Assembly (NCBI GenBank): GCA_963821715.1
Contig: CAWGET010000008.1
Location: 164,451-228,450, forward strand
Source of the DNA: CAWGET01 sp963821715
Lineage (GTDB): Bacteria; Bacteroidota; Ignavibacteria; Ignavibacteriales; Melioribacteraceae
Direction: 5' to 3'
DNA length: 64,000 nt
This document shows, in pieces, positions 10,892 to 20,011 of this stretch. The position numbers and the translations under genes are program-made. Within the stretch, counting starts at the first letter, position 1; every line of letters starts with the position of its first letter. The notes beneath the pieces are model-generated. The model saw only the letters and a list, made by a program, of their open reading frames with translations, had not been told where the DNA came from and ran no database searches.

Positions 10892-11525
10892 ATGGTTAAA
10901 GCTCTCAAAATAATTTCAGTTTTTTTATTTTTAATAACTGTAGAAGTTCAGGCTCAGAATATTTACGAGGTTGAGCCGGGGACAAAAGGGAATGAAATCG
11001 CAATTGTCCTCTCTAATTCATCTTCTGAAATTGCAGAAAAATATTGATGTGGAGTTGGTTAAATCTTCCGCTTCGCTCGATTTTAAGAAAGAAAGAGAAA
11101 ATATAAAATCGCTCGGAGTAAAGAACGAAAAAGAAATTTCATTCCTGTTTGATGTAAACCGTCAGGCAAAGATAAATAAAAAAGATACCGTGGAATTTGC
11201 AATTATTTACGGAAACGGAGCGTCCTTGAGGAAATCTTTCATCTTAACTTACGCCGCTCCAAAAGAATTTTCATTGAACCAAAACTATCCCAATCCATTC
11301 AATCCGTCCACCAAAATAGAATATCAGCTTCCTATGGATAGCAAAGTAACGTTAAAGATTTACGATATTCTGGGAAAGGAAGTCGCTGCGCTTGTAAATG
11401 AATTTCAACCGGCGGGATTTAAAGAAATAGAATTTAATTCATCCGGGCTGGCGAGCGGAATTTATTTCTACAGAATTCAGGCGGATGGATTTGTTGCAAC
11501 GAAAAAGATGATGGTTTTGAAATAG
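10892..11525 (+). pseudogene. Small secreted T9SS-sorted protein with one frameshift
   Basis: The first segment begins at ATG 10892, one base after the preceding stop, with a signal peptide (L-I-T-V-E-V-Q-A-Q), and stops at 11047. The remainder continues in the next frame to 11525. Dropping one A from the A-run at about 11036-11040 gives I-A-E-N-I-D-V-E-L and one protein of about 211 residues. The last 80 residues are a T9SS C-terminal domain (LNQNYPNPFNPSTKIEY ... LASGIYFYRI ... KKMMVLK). No enzymatic motif is seen in the 110-residue passenger. The 3' coding end and following DNA match the end of the gene at 531-2717. Confidence 0.65.
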
Positions 11526-11824
11526 CGTCATTGGAGAAAGTTTAATTAGAAATATTTATTTTCATAGAACACGGATTCAACAGACATAACTGATTTTCAC
11601 GGATTAGGTTGTATCCGTTTTGATCCGTTAAATCTGTGCCTGCCCTGTCTGCTCAGGCAGGCTGTAGCAGGCAGGTTCTATTGAATTTCGTAAGATTAAG
11701 CCGGACAAACAAAGTAATAAATATTTTTATTAGCGTATTTTTTCATCAACTAATAAAATCTTTTGTTGAAAATAAATAGAGGTTTCCATAAATTTATAAA
11801 TTATAATTTTTTGCAAAGGGGAAA
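11526..11824. repeat. Intergenic region with copy B of the ~165-bp repeat
   Basis: Positions 11535-11698 match 2801-2965, including the GCCTGCC/GGCAGGC hairpin (left arm 11638-11644). The remaining 125 bp should hold the atpD promoter; a strong ribosome binding site (AAAGGGG) lies 5-11 bases before the atpD ATG. Confidence 0.65.
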
Positions 11825-13234
11825 ATGGAAAACAAAGAAGGTTTAGTCGTTCAGGTTATTGGTCCTGTAGTTGATATCGATTTTGAAGACGGTCATTTGC
11901 CGAGCATAAATAACGCCATTCACATTCCACGGGAAAATATGGAAGGGGAGAAAGAAACCCTTGTTGTTGAAGTGCAGCAGCATCTTGGCGAAAACAGAGT
12001 TAGAGCTGTAGCCATGGATTCGACCGACGGTCTGGTTAGAGGAATGAAAGCAATAGACACTGGCGAACCGATTTCGATTCCTGTCGGGCCTGAATCTCTT
12101 GGACGAATGGTAAATGTGATTGGCGAACCGATTGACGGACGCGGAGAATTACATACGGACAAGAAATACCCGATCCACCGACATTCACCTAAATTTAAAA
12201 ATCTTTCCACTTCCCAGGAAATGTTTGAAACCGGAATTAAAGTTATAGATCTTCTCGAGCCGTATTCCCGCGGTGGTAAGACAGGATTATTCGGTGGAGC
12301 CGGAGTGGGTAAAACGGTTATCATTATGGAATTGATCCATAACATCGCAAAACAGCATGGTGGTTATTCAGTATTTGCCGGTGTTGGCGAGAGAACCAGA
12401 GAGGGAAACGACCTTTGGCTGGAAATGAAAGAATCCGGAGTTTTGGATAAAACCGCGCTGGTGTTCGGGCAGATGAACGAACCGCCCGGAGCCCGCTTAA
12501 GAGTAGGGCTAACCGGTTTGACAATTTCCGAATATTTTAGAGACGACGAAGGACGCGACGTTCTGCTTTTCATCGATAACATTTTTCGATTTACTCAGGC
12601 GGGATCGGAAGTGAGCGCATTACTCGGGCGTATGCCTTCCGCGGTTGGATATCAGCCAAACCTTGCTTCGGAAATGGGCGAGCTTCAGGAAAGAATTACT
12701 TCTACAAATAAAGGATCGATTACATCTGTTCAGGCTATTTACGTTCCTGCCGATGACTTGACTGATCCGGCACCAGCAGCGGCATTTGCTCATCTTGACG
12801 CGACTACGGTTCTCAGTCGTCAGATTTCCGAGCTTGGTATTTATCCCGCTGTCGATCCGCTGGATTCTACATCAAGAATATTGGAACCCGGAATTCTTGG
12901 AGACGAGCATTACAATACAGCGCGAAGAGTGAAAGAAATCCTTCAGGGTTACAAAGACTTACAAGATATTATCAATATTTTAGGTATGGACGAACTCTCT
13001 GAAGAAGATAAAGTTACCGTACGCAGAGCTCGACGAATACAAAGATTTTTAAGTCAGCCATTCCACGTTGCGGAACAATTTACCGGGCTCGAGGGAAGAT
13101 ACGTTAAATTAGAAGACACAATAAAAGGATTCAACGAAATTATCGACGGCAAGCACGATAATCTTCCCGAATCGGCTTTTATGTATGTAGGAACTATTGA
13201 AGAAGCGGTTGAAAAAGCTAAGAAGATGAAATAA
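11825..13234 (+). CDS. atpD: F1F0 ATP synthase subunit beta
   Basis: 469 residues, the usual length. This is the catalytic beta subunit of the F1 head at the cytoplasmic face of the inner membrane, making ATP from ADP and phosphate. The P-loop GGAGVGKT is at 157-164. The catalytic GERTREGNDL block and the Walker B/DELSEED-side sequences (LLFIDNIFRFTQAGSEVSAL, MDELSEEDK) are all present. It overlaps atpC by one base (TAATG). The other ATP synthase genes are not nearby; a detached atpDC pair is a known arrangement in Chlorobi and relatives. Confidence 0.97.
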   Translation: MENKEGLVVQVIGPVVDIDFEDGHLPSINNAIHIPRENMEGEKETLVVEVQQHLGENRVRAVAMDSTDGLVRGMKAIDTGEPISIPVGPESLGRMVNVIGEPIDGRGELHTDKKYPIHRHSPKFKNLSTSQEMFETGIKVIDLLEPYSRGGKTGLFGGAGVGKTVIIMELIHNIAKQHGGYSVFAGVGERTREGNDLWLEMKESGVLDKTALVFGQMNEPPGARLRVGLTGLTISEYFRDDEGRDVLLFIDNIFRFTQAGSEVSALLGRMPSAVGYQPNLASEMGELQERITSTNKGSITSVQAIYVPADDLTDPAPAAAFAHLDATTVLSRQISELGIYPAVDPLDSTSRILEPGILGDEHYNTARRVKEILQGYKDLQDIINILGMDELSEEDKVTVRRARRIQRFLSQPFHVAEQFTGLEGRYVKLEDTIKGFNEIIDGKHDNLPESAFMYVGTIEEAVEKAKKMK

Positions 13235-13656
13235 TGAAAGAACTCCATCTTGAAGTTATTACGCCGCAGAGAGCAGCTTATGAAGGGGAAGTGAAGTCCG
13301 TAACCGTTCCGGGATCACTCGGAGCATTCCAGATTTTGTATAATCACGCGCCTATCTTAAGCTCGTTGGAGATCGGGAAAGTTAAAATAGTTGAGCTCGA
13401 TAATTCCGAACATGAGTTTGCCATTGGCGGCGGAACGGTTGAAGTTAGCAACAACAAAATTTTGCTGCTCGCGGAAAGTTTTGAGAGCGCTGAGGAAATT
13501 GACGTGGAACGCGCCAAGCGTGCTTTAGAAAGAGCTAAGGAACGGCTTTCTGCTAGAAACAAGGAGGAAGTTGACTCTTTAAGAGCCGAAGCCTCGTTGA
13601 CCAGAGCGATGAACAGACTGAAACTGACCGGAAGTTATAGCGTTAAAACTCATTAA
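13234..13656 (+). CDS. atpC: F1F0 ATP synthase subunit epsilon
   Basis: 140 residues. Epsilon forms part of the central stalk and modulates ATPase activity. The N-terminal beta-sandwich is recognisable from L-E-V-I-T-P-Q-R and V-T-V-P-G-S-L-G-A-F-Q-I-L-Y-N-H-A-P-I-L-S, the classical epsilon signature. The C-terminal third (about 88-135) is a charged two-helix hairpin rich in Ala, Arg and Glu. Translationally coupled to atpD through the overlapping stop/start. Confidence 0.95.
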   Translation: MKELHLEVITPQRAAYEGEVKSVTVPGSLGAFQILYNHAPILSSLEIGKVKIVELDNSEHEFAIGGGTVEVSNNKILLLAESFESAEEIDVERAKRALERAKERLSARNKEEVDSLRAEASLTRAMNRLKLTGSYSVKTH

Positions 13657-13996
13657 TAATCTTAAAAAGAATCTGCTTGCAGCAGACAGGCGATGAATAG
13701 TCAGATTTTTATGTAAGCGTTGATATCTTATCCCCAATTTAAACCAGCGTAAATCTTAATAATTTGCTTATTCTTCCTTCTGATAGATTTGATTATTTAT
13801 AGATCATCCCTAAAATATGAAATAATTTTAGTAATCGTTTCTACGGTTTATTTTAAAAACTAATCGGAAACAATTGAAATGGTTACGAATAATATATGTG
13901 CCTTTTCCCATAGCTTAAGCTATGGGTTGTAAAACGAAACACTAAAAAGTTTGTACATCAGGTTGCTTAAATTTTTTGAGATCTGTTCAAAAAAAA
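13657..13996. other. Gene-free gap with a 20-bp palindrome
   Basis: No gene is seen between two convergent genes. A perfect palindrome, CCCATAGCTTAAGCTATGGG, occupies 13907-13926. It resembles other palindromes in this window and is more likely a REP-like or transcript-ending hairpin than an operator. A weaker hairpin follows atpC around 13670-13690. Confidence 0.5.
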
Positions 13997-14623
13997 TTAA
14001 TTTAAATAACCGTCGCCGGAGATAATATTTTTTTCTCGTACGGTTTTTTCCAGGATGGTTTCCATTTTCTGCAAATGGCGGAGTAAAAATTTCAATCGGT
14101 TTTTTTCGCTGTCCATTGAGAGTAACCGTTGCTGTTGTTTCAGATCGAGTCCTGATTTTTCTGCAATTTTATATGATTTATTGCGAGTTGTCTCCAATTT
14201 TTTCCAATATGAATTATCGAGAATAATATTTGTTTTATCTAATATTTCCCCGAACTTATCGATAGCCGTATTCATCAAATTCTTATCTAATGTGTCGTTC
14301 TCTTTATCTCCGAAGGGGAGAACACACCCGACCATATATTCATCGAGATGGTAAAATGTTTCCGTAGTTCTGAATTTTTCTTTTCCTTCTACTAAAATAT
14401 CCTGGCTTCCGTTCGGGTAGGTTTTCATTATTGATTTGACAACTACATAACACCCGACATCAGAGATTTTATTATCTATAAATGAAACAATCCCGAAACC
14501 TTCATTATTATGCAGACATCTTTTTAACATATTTTTATACCGTTCCTCAAAAATATGTAGAGGATATATTGCGCCCGGAAACATTACTAAACTAAGCGGA
14601 AATAATGGAATTTCAGAATTCAT
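13997..14623 (-). CDS. LON substrate-binding domain protein
   Basis: 208 residues made up essentially of the N-terminal domain of Lon protease without its AAA+ ATPase and protease parts. The signature is at the start: I-P-L-F-P-L-S-L-V-M-F-P-G, then L-H-I-F-E-E-R-Y-K-N-M, followed by E-G-F-G-I-V-S-F and a G-C-Y-V-V-V-K-S-I-M segment. In full Lon this domain recognises substrates; stand-alone versions are widespread and their role is not well defined. It lies downstream of the sod gene on the same strand but behind a terminator, so it is probably transcribed separately. Confidence 0.85.
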   Translation of the reverse strand: MNSEIPLFPLSLVMFPGAIYPLHIFEERYKNMLKRCLHNNEGFGIVSFIDNKISDVGCYVVVKSIMKTYPNGSQDILVEGKEKFRTTETFYHLDEYMVGCVLPFGDKENDTLDKNLMNTAIDKFGEILDKTNIILDNSYWKKLETTRNKSYKIAEKSGLDLKQQQRLLSMDSEKNRLKFLLRHLQKMETILEKTVREKNIISGDGYLN

Positions 14624-14648
14624 AAACTGTCCGGATACTTATACACTA

Positions 14649-14692
14649 TAAAAATAAAAAAGCCTGAAAAAATTATACTGATTTTTCAGGCT
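14649..14692 (-). terminator. Intrinsic terminator downstream of sodA
   Basis: Arms AGCCTGAAAAA (14661-14671) and TTTTTCAGGCT (14682-14692) form a hairpin. On the minus strand it is followed by a T-rich run. It fits as the end of the Rrf2/iscA-like/sodA transcripts. Confidence 0.75.
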
Positions 14693-14750
14693 AAATTCAA
14701 TATTAGAATATAGTTTGAAGGATCCGTTTAAAAAGATTCACTTTTTAATA

Positions 14751-14794
14751 AGAGACGGGATATATCCCGTCTCTACGTAAACGGAGCATGCTCC
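14751..14794. repeat. Perfect 24-bp palindrome plus 12-bp palindrome after sodA
   Basis: Arms AGAGACGGGATA and TATCCCGTCTCT (14751-14774) form a gapless palindrome. GGAGCATGCTCC (14783-14794) is a second one, ending three bases from the sodA stop codon. A diverged copy of the first lies at 31063-31088, so this is a dispersed palindromic repeat family. Confidence 0.65.
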
Positions 14795-14796
14795 TA

Positions 14797-15408
14797 TTAT
14801 TTTGCTTCTTCGTATCTTCTGTGAACTTCTTCCCAGTTAATTACATTAAAGAAAGCGTCAATATATTCAGGTCGTTTATTTTGATATTTGAGATAATAAG
14901 CGTGCTCCCAAACATCAAGTCCAAGAACCGGAGTTCCTCGGTCTTCGGCAACATCCATAACCGGATTATCCTGATTCGGAGTAGAAGTTATCGCAAGTTT
15001 TCCGTTATCTTTTACGATAAGCCAAGCCCAGCCGGATCCGAATCTCGTTGCAGCAGCGTTAGAAAATTTATCTTTGAATTCTTCAAAGGATCCGAATTCA
15101 GATTTAATTGCTTCGGCTATTCCACCTGTTGGTTCGCCCCCTTTATCCGGTCCCATTATGGTCCAAAATAATGAATGATTAAAATGTCCGCCGCCGTTAT
15201 TGCGAACTGCGGTAGGATGTTTGGATACATTTTTCATTAAATCTTCCAGGGATTTTCCCGCCATGTCAGTCCCTTCAACAGCCTTGTTCAATTTAGTAAC
15301 ATATCCGCCGTGATGTTTGTCATGATGAATTTCCATTGTTTTTGCGTCGATATAAGGTTCTAAAGCGTCGAACGAGTAAGGTAAGTCTGGTAATTTGAAA
15401 TCTGCCAT
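14797..15408 (-). CDS. sodA: Superoxide dismutase, manganese-type
   Basis: 203 residues, typical length. Converts superoxide to hydrogen peroxide and oxygen. Metal ligands are visible as H28 (MEIHHDKHH), H78 (GGGHFNHSLFW), D165 and H169 (DVWEHAYYLKYQNKRP). The Gly in GGGH together with Gln146 in T-P-N-Q-D-N-P is the Mn-type arrangement rather than the Fe-type, so manganese is the better guess, though cambialistic enzymes exist. There is no signal peptide, so it is cytoplasmic. A strong ribosome binding site (AAGGAG) precedes the ATG. The upstream neighbours on the same strand handle iron-sulfur clusters, which links the group to oxidative stress. Confidence 0.95.
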   Translation of the reverse strand: MADFKLPDLPYSFDALEPYIDAKTMEIHHDKHHGGYVTKLNKAVEGTDMAGKSLEDLMKNVSKHPTAVRNNGGGHFNHSLFWTIMGPDKGGEPTGGIAEAIKSEFGSFEEFKDKFSNAAATRFGSGWAWLIVKDNGKLAITSTPNQDNPVMDVAEDRGTPVLGLDVWEHAYYLKYQNKRPEYIDAFFNVINWEEVHRRYEEAK

Positions 15409-15490
15409 TTTAGTTAGCTCCTTTTTAATTTAACATTTCATTTGTTTGTTTTTGTTATGTAATGATGAAGCAGCTCTTCACCGGAAAAAT

Positions 15491-15829
15491 TTATACTCCG
15501 AAAGATTCACCGCATCCGCAAGTTTTAGCTGCATTCGGATTATTGAAGACAAAACCTTTTCCATTTAGTCCATCGGAAAAATCGAGCACAGTTCCCATTA
15601 AGTAGAAGAGGCTTTTCCCATCTACTAAAAGTTTAACTTCGTTTTGTTCGATGATCGTGTCGCTCTCTTTTTGTGCGTCGAAGCCGAGATTATAAGTTAA
15701 CCCGGAGCAACCGCCGCCTTTAACTCCCACACGTAAAGCATGTTCCGTGGGAATGTTGTTTTCCTCTTTAATCTTTTTTACCTGCAAAGCAGCTTTTTCG
15801 GTAATTTTTATTTCCTGAACAGTTTCCAT
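15491..15829 (-). CDS. Iron-sulfur cluster assembly A-type carrier (IscA/ErpA/HesB family)
   Basis: 112 residues. A-type carriers deliver [Fe-S] clusters to apoproteins using three cysteines, all present: C41 in G-G-G-C-S-G-L, and C104 and C106 in T-C-G-C-G-E-S-F. Length and the LLVDGKSLFYLMGTVLDF segment match the family. It sits 8 bp after a small unknown gene and directly downstream of an Rrf2 regulator, the family that includes IscR, so control by cluster or redox status is likely. Which A-type subgroup it belongs to cannot be settled by eye. Confidence 0.92.
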   Translation of the reverse strand: METVQEIKITEKAALQVKKIKEENNIPTEHALRVGVKGGGCSGLTYNLGFDAQKESDTIIEQNEVKLLVDGKSLFYLMGTVLDFSDGLNGKGFVFNNPNAAKTCGCGESFGV

Positions 15830-15837
15830 AGATATTC

Positions 15838-16170
15838 CTAATTTTGTTTCGCTTCTTCTCTAATTTCTTCTTTCTCAATTTCTTCTAATTGTTCGGACGA
15901 TTCTCCCGGTTCCATCGAAAAATTTACCCGGAAGGAATTATAATTCAATTTGGTTAAATCGCCTTTAGCTTCAAGATATTTTGTAAATTCTGATGCAAGA
16001 TTTTCAGCTTCTCTCGATTTTAGCGTCACGTCTTTCTTTTCGAAATAACTGTTAATTGCATATTGAATGTCTCTGAAAAAAATATTTGAATTTAAGTAGA
16101 TGTGATATTTTTCTTTCATATAGTTGAAGAAAATATCCTGATTGTTTTTTAATTCTTCGAAGCGATTCAT
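15838..16170 (-). CDS. Hypothetical protein between Rrf2 regulator and A-type carrier
   Basis: 110 residues, not recognised. It is soluble, largely helical and charged, with a Glu-rich C-terminus (E-E-I-E-K-E-E-I-R-E-E). It has no cysteines, membrane segments or signal peptide. It lies 2 bp after the Rrf2 stop and 8 bp before the A-type carrier start, so co-transcription is nearly certain and a role in iron-sulfur or stress handling is a reasonable guess only. Confidence 0.65.
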   Translation of the reverse strand: MNRFEELKNNQDIFFNYMKEKYHIYLNSNIFFRDIQYAINSYFEKKDVTLKSREAENLASEFTKYLEAKGDLTKLNYNSFRVNFSMEPGESSEQLEEIEKEEIREEAKQN

Positions 16171-16172
16171 TT

Positions 16173-16592
16173 TTATTTTTCCTGACTTATTAGTTTATCG
16201 AGAGTAGTTTTATTAAAGAGTTCAATTATCTTATCATTCAATTTCTTCATCGGGTCCCTGATGCAGCAGTCGTTAACTCGTCCGCAATCGTCAAGACCCG
16301 GATTTTCAACCATGCAATTTGTAAGAAATATTTTTTCATCTACTGAATTAACAATCTCAGATAATGAAATTTCATTTAATTTTCTTTTAAGTGTGTATCC
16401 GCCTTTTGCGCCCTGTTGAGAATTTATAATATCATTTTTTCCCAACTTTTGCAAAATTTTACACAATAAATCGTAAGGAATATTTTCACTCTCCGATATT
16501 TCTTTTGCGCTGATATATATTTCCGATTCATTTTCGGAAATATATTTAATCGCCAGTATTGCGTATTCTACTGATTTTGAAATTTTTAACAT
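16173..16592 (-). CDS. Rrf2-family transcriptional regulator (IscR-like)
   Basis: 139 residues. The N-terminal winged helix begins M-L-K-I-S-K-S-V-E-Y-A-I-L-A-I-K-Y, the standard Rrf2 opening. The wing motif G-A-K-G-G-Y-T-L-K-R follows. Cysteines C93, C103, C109 and C110 lie in the region that holds the [2Fe-2S] cluster in IscR, NsrR and RsrR, though the C-x9-C-x5-C spacing is not exactly that of Escherichia coli IscR. It heads a tight cluster with an unknown protein and an A-type carrier, then sodA after a further 82 bp. It probably senses cluster or redox status and controls its own operon. Confidence 0.9.
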   Translation of the reverse strand: MLKISKSVEYAILAIKYISENESEIYISAKEISESENIPYDLLCKILQKLGKNDIINSQQGAKGGYTLKRKLNEISLSEIVNSVDEKIFLTNCMVENPGLDDCGRVNDCCIRDPMKKLNDKIIELFNKTTLDKLISQEK

Positions 16593-16594
16593 AA

Positions 16595-16615
16595 ATACGA
16601 GTTATTTAGTCCTAT
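16595..16615 (-). promoter_or_regulatory. Candidate Rrf2 autoregulatory operator
   Basis: An imperfect 21-bp inverted repeat (minus strand ATAGGACTAAATAACTCGTAT) lies 2 bp upstream of the Rrf2 start codon. The half sites ATAnGAnT are related by twofold symmetry, and the sequence is similar in style to IscR-type sites. Binding here would block translation or transcription start. This is inference from symmetry and location alone. Confidence 0.35.
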
Positions 16616-16856
16616 ATTAAAATAAGAAAATTCTTCTGTTAAAATCAAGGATAGAATGTATTATTAAGAATAAGTATTTTAAGAATAGTGCTTTTTGCAT
16701 GCCAAGTCAAAAATAATGACTTAAGTGCGTGAAGCAATAAGTATGAATAAGTTTTGAAGAGTTAAATTATTAAGCAGATATAAGGCTAATATTAACAACT
16801 AATTTTATTTACAGCTAACTCTTATCAGGTTCTGCCTTTTCTGTCTGTGTCCGAAA

Positions 16857-18368
16857 TTAAAATCCTAACATAGCAATTCCTTGCTGAGCAAGGTTAACTA
16901 CCGGTGTAAAATAAATACCGAAAAGAATGATCGGAATTATCAGCAAAATGATCAGAACTACATTCATTCCGGAAACAGGCACTGTTACAGTCTTTTCATT
17001 CGGCTTTGTTAGGAATAAATGTTTCAAAACCCTTACATAATAATAGAGCGAAACAACAGTGTTCAGCAATGCGATAAGCGCAACAACGATCATCTGCGCG
17101 TCTACGAGGGCGATGAATAAATATAACTTGCCGATGAATCCGGCTGTCGGCGGAAGACCGGTTAGCGAAACTAAGAAGATTGCAAGAGCAACGCCTAGAA
17201 ACGGAGTTGTAATTCCGAGACCGTCGTAATCGTCAATATTTTCTGATCCTGTTTTGTTGGCTATTATCATCACAATGAAAAAAGCGCCAAGATTCATCAA
17301 TGTATAAACGAAGAAATAAATCAGAACTGCAAGCAATCCCTGATTGGAAAGAACCGCAATTCCCAATAAAATATATCCTGCGTGTGCAATGCTCGAATAG
17401 GCGAGCATACGTTTCAGATTATCCTGCCAAAGCGCTGAGAAGTTGCCGAGCGTCATCGTTAATATAGAAATGATGACAAGGAAAGATTTCCAATCGAAAG
17501 TGTCCAGAAGCTGCCAATAACCGCTGTCCGAAACATCGAGAATGAACATCGACTTAATTAATCTTATCAGAAGAGCAAAACCGGCGGCTTTACTAGCAAC
17601 CGAAAGAAAAGCAGTGATTGTAATCGGCGAACCTTCGTAAACATCAGGAGTCCAGAAATGAAATGGAGCCGCAGAGATCTTAAATCCGATTCCCACAAAA
17701 ACTAAAAAGATAGCTGCGGAAAATGTTATGAGATTTATATCGGCGGTTTGTAAAATTTCGTTAATTACAAAAATATTTGTATTGCCGGTCATACCGAAAA
17801 TTATTGAAATTCCGAAAAGCATTAATCCGGATGAGACTGCTCCGTAAATAATATATTTTAATGCAGCTTCGCTGTTCCGGTCGCGCAGTTGTGTAAAACC
17901 TGCTAATACATAAGAAGACAATGAAAGCAATTCGATTGAAAGATAAATCAAAATCAGATCGGTAGCGGAGATCATCATAAACATTCCGAGGATCATCCCG
18001 AAAATTAATGTGTAGTATTCACCGAGCCGGTCGAAACTTTTTCTTATTTCATCCGAAGACATCGAAAAGAGAATTATTAAAATGGAAGCAATGAGAACAA
18101 TTAGTTTGAAGAAAGAGCCAAAAGGATCAACGGCTACCATCCCTTGTCCGGCAAGACTATCTTCGCTTAAAAACGCAGTTCCCGTAAATCCGAATTGATC
18201 GATAACAAAAAATCCCGTAACAATAACGCCGATGAGCGCGATGTAATGCAGAAATTTTTTATCGTTATGAAATATCAAATCGAACAGAACGATAAGTATC
18301 AAATAAACCGCGATTGAAATTTCGGGCTTAATATAACTGAGAGCTTCGTATAAGTTTTGTAATTCCAT
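16857..18368 (-). CDS. nuoN: NADH-quinone oxidoreductase subunit N
   Basis: 503 residues, about 14 predicted membrane helices. One of the three antiporter-like subunits of the complex I membrane arm. The conserved TM5 glutamate region is visible in L-I-Y-L-S-I-E-L-L-S-L-S-S-Y-V-L-A-G-F, and further markers are A-L-K-Y-I-I-Y-G-A and the L-A-Y-S-S-I-A-H-A-G-Y block. Last gene of the minus-strand nuo cluster, 5 bp after nuoM. Confidence 0.96.
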   Translation of the reverse strand: MELQNLYEALSYIKPEISIAVYLILIVLFDLIFHNDKKFLHYIALIGVIVTGFFVIDQFGFTGTAFLSEDSLAGQGMVAVDPFGSFFKLIVLIASILIILFSMSSDEIRKSFDRLGEYYTLIFGMILGMFMMISATDLILIYLSIELLSLSSYVLAGFTQLRDRNSEAALKYIIYGAVSSGLMLFGISIIFGMTGNTNIFVINEILQTADINLITFSAAIFLVFVGIGFKISAAPFHFWTPDVYEGSPITITAFLSVASKAAGFALLIRLIKSMFILDVSDSGYWQLLDTFDWKSFLVIISILTMTLGNFSALWQDNLKRMLAYSSIAHAGYILLGIAVLSNQGLLAVLIYFFVYTLMNLGAFFIVMIIANKTGSENIDDYDGLGITTPFLGVALAIFLVSLTGLPPTAGFIGKLYLFIALVDAQMIVVALIALLNTVVSLYYYVRVLKHLFLTKPNEKTVTVPVSGMNVVLIILLIIPIILFGIYFTPVVNLAQQGIAMLGF

Positions 18369-18373
18369 TTCTA

Positions 18374-19975
18374 TTATAAACCGCCTAAAGTAATATTGCT
18401 TGCATTTTCAGAAATAAATTGAACGAGTGTATTAACAGAAGTATTCATAACGTCCAGCATTGCCGACGGATAAATGCCGAGGAAAATTATGATGATTGTT
18501 AAAGGAACGAACATCAAATATTCCCTTGCGGTAAGGTCTTTAAGCGAAGACCATTTCGGATTTAATTCGCCGAAGAAAATTCTCTGCAAAGTCCAGAGCA
18601 TATAAGCTGCTCCGAGTAGAATTCCGAGTGTGGAAATAATAGTTATCACGCGTATCGAATCAACGCTGAAAGCGCCTACAAAAACGAGAGCTTCGGAAAT
18701 GAATCCGCTCATACTCGGCAGACCAAGAGCCGCAAAGAATGCGACAGTAACAAAGCCTGTATAAACCGGCATCTGAGTCGCGAGACCGCCGAATTCGTAA
18801 ATGCCGCGAGTGTGAGCGCGGTCGTAAACAACGCCGACAATAAGGAAGAGCATAGCGGTTATCGTTCCGTGATTGAACATCTGGAAGATAGCGCCGTTAA
18901 TTCCTACGGTTGTAAGCGATGCCATTCCAAGCAGAACGTAGCCCATATGCGAAACCGAGGAATAGGCGATAAGCTTTTTGAAATCTTTCTGCGCCAGGGC
19001 AACCAATGCGCCGTAAATTATATTTATCATTCCGAACAGAGCGATATACCAGGCGAGCTGCGTAGTAATATCGGGGAAGATCGGGAAACTAATTCTAAGA
19101 ATTCCGTAAGTTCCCATTTTAAGAAGAACACCGGCAAGAATAACGGAGATCGGAGTCGGCGCTTCAACGTGAGCATCCGGAAGCCACGTATGGAAAGGGA
19201 ACATCGGTATTTTAATCGCGAATCCGACAAAGAGCGCGATGTATGCGACAAGCCGGAGATTGTTCGGATTGAGCGGACTAAGTATTCCCGTCGCAGTGTA
19301 ATTCGCCTGATCCATAAGTGCAAGTAAATTAAATGTAAACGCCTGAGAACCGTCGGCGAGTAATTCCGTTGAGGAAAAATAAAGTCCGATCATCACAAGA
19401 AGAATAAAAATACTTCCGAGTAATGTATAGATGAAAAATTTAATAGCAGCATATTCCTTACGAGGTCCGCCCCAAATTCCGATCAAGAAATACATAGGAA
19501 GAAGCATTAATTCCCAAAAGATGTAGAAGAGGAAGAAATCGAGAGAAACGAAAACACCCATCATTCCGGTATCGAGAAGAAGGAAAAGCGCGAAATAGCC
19601 TTTTATCGATTTATTGATATTCCAGGAAGAAAGAGTTGCGATTAGTGAAATGAGCGCGGTAAGCAGAACCATCGGAGCGCTCAAACCATCAACTCCAAGG
19701 AAATAATCTATTTTAATTGTTCCGAGCCAGGAAACTCCCGGTATTTCTATCCATCGAAACTTTTCGATGAATTGAAATGAACTCTGCTCGTAAATTCCGC
19801 CGGCCGAATAATTATAATTCATCATTAAAACTGCGGCGAGAATTAATTGGAGCGAAGTAACAACTAATGTAGTTACTTTTATCCCTTTAGCACTATCCTT
19901 CGGAAGCGCTAAAATCAAAATCATCCCTAAAACAGGGAGGAAAGTAAGAAATGTTAAAATTGGAAATCCATCCAT
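18374..19975 (-). CDS. nuoM: NADH-quinone oxidoreductase subunit M
   Basis: 533 residues with about 14 membrane helices. Antiporter-like proton-pumping subunit. Key blocks: F-W-E-L-M-L-L-P-M-Y-F-L-I-G-I-W-G-G with the TM5 Glu, P-F-H-T-W-L-P-D-A-H-V-E-A-P-T, and L-I-A-Y-S-S-V-S-H-M-G. Follows nuoL by 36 bp and precedes nuoN by 5 bp. Confidence 0.97.
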   Translation of the reverse strand: MDGFPILTFLTFLPVLGMILILALPKDSAKGIKVTTLVVTSLQLILAAVLMMNYNYSAGGIYEQSSFQFIEKFRWIEIPGVSWLGTIKIDYFLGVDGLSAPMVLLTALISLIATLSSWNINKSIKGYFALFLLLDTGMMGVFVSLDFFLFYIFWELMLLPMYFLIGIWGGPRKEYAAIKFFIYTLLGSIFILLVMIGLYFSSTELLADGSQAFTFNLLALMDQANYTATGILSPLNPNNLRLVAYIALFVGFAIKIPMFPFHTWLPDAHVEAPTPISVILAGVLLKMGTYGILRISFPIFPDITTQLAWYIALFGMINIIYGALVALAQKDFKKLIAYSSVSHMGYVLLGMASLTTVGINGAIFQMFNHGTITAMLFLIVGVVYDRAHTRGIYEFGGLATQMPVYTGFVTVAFFAALGLPSMSGFISEALVFVGAFSVDSIRVITIISTLGILLGAAYMLWTLQRIFFGELNPKWSSLKDLTAREYLMFVPLTIIIIFLGIYPSAMLDVMNTSVNTLVQFISENASNITLGGL

Positions 19976-20011
19976 AGCAATAACAGCCTATTTTTACAAG
20001 TTACGAAAAAA

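Noticed and set aside
18812..19327. Long open frame antisense to nuoM
   Set aside because: Composition and periodicity follow nuoM codons on the opposite strand. It has no ribosome binding site or family resemblance.
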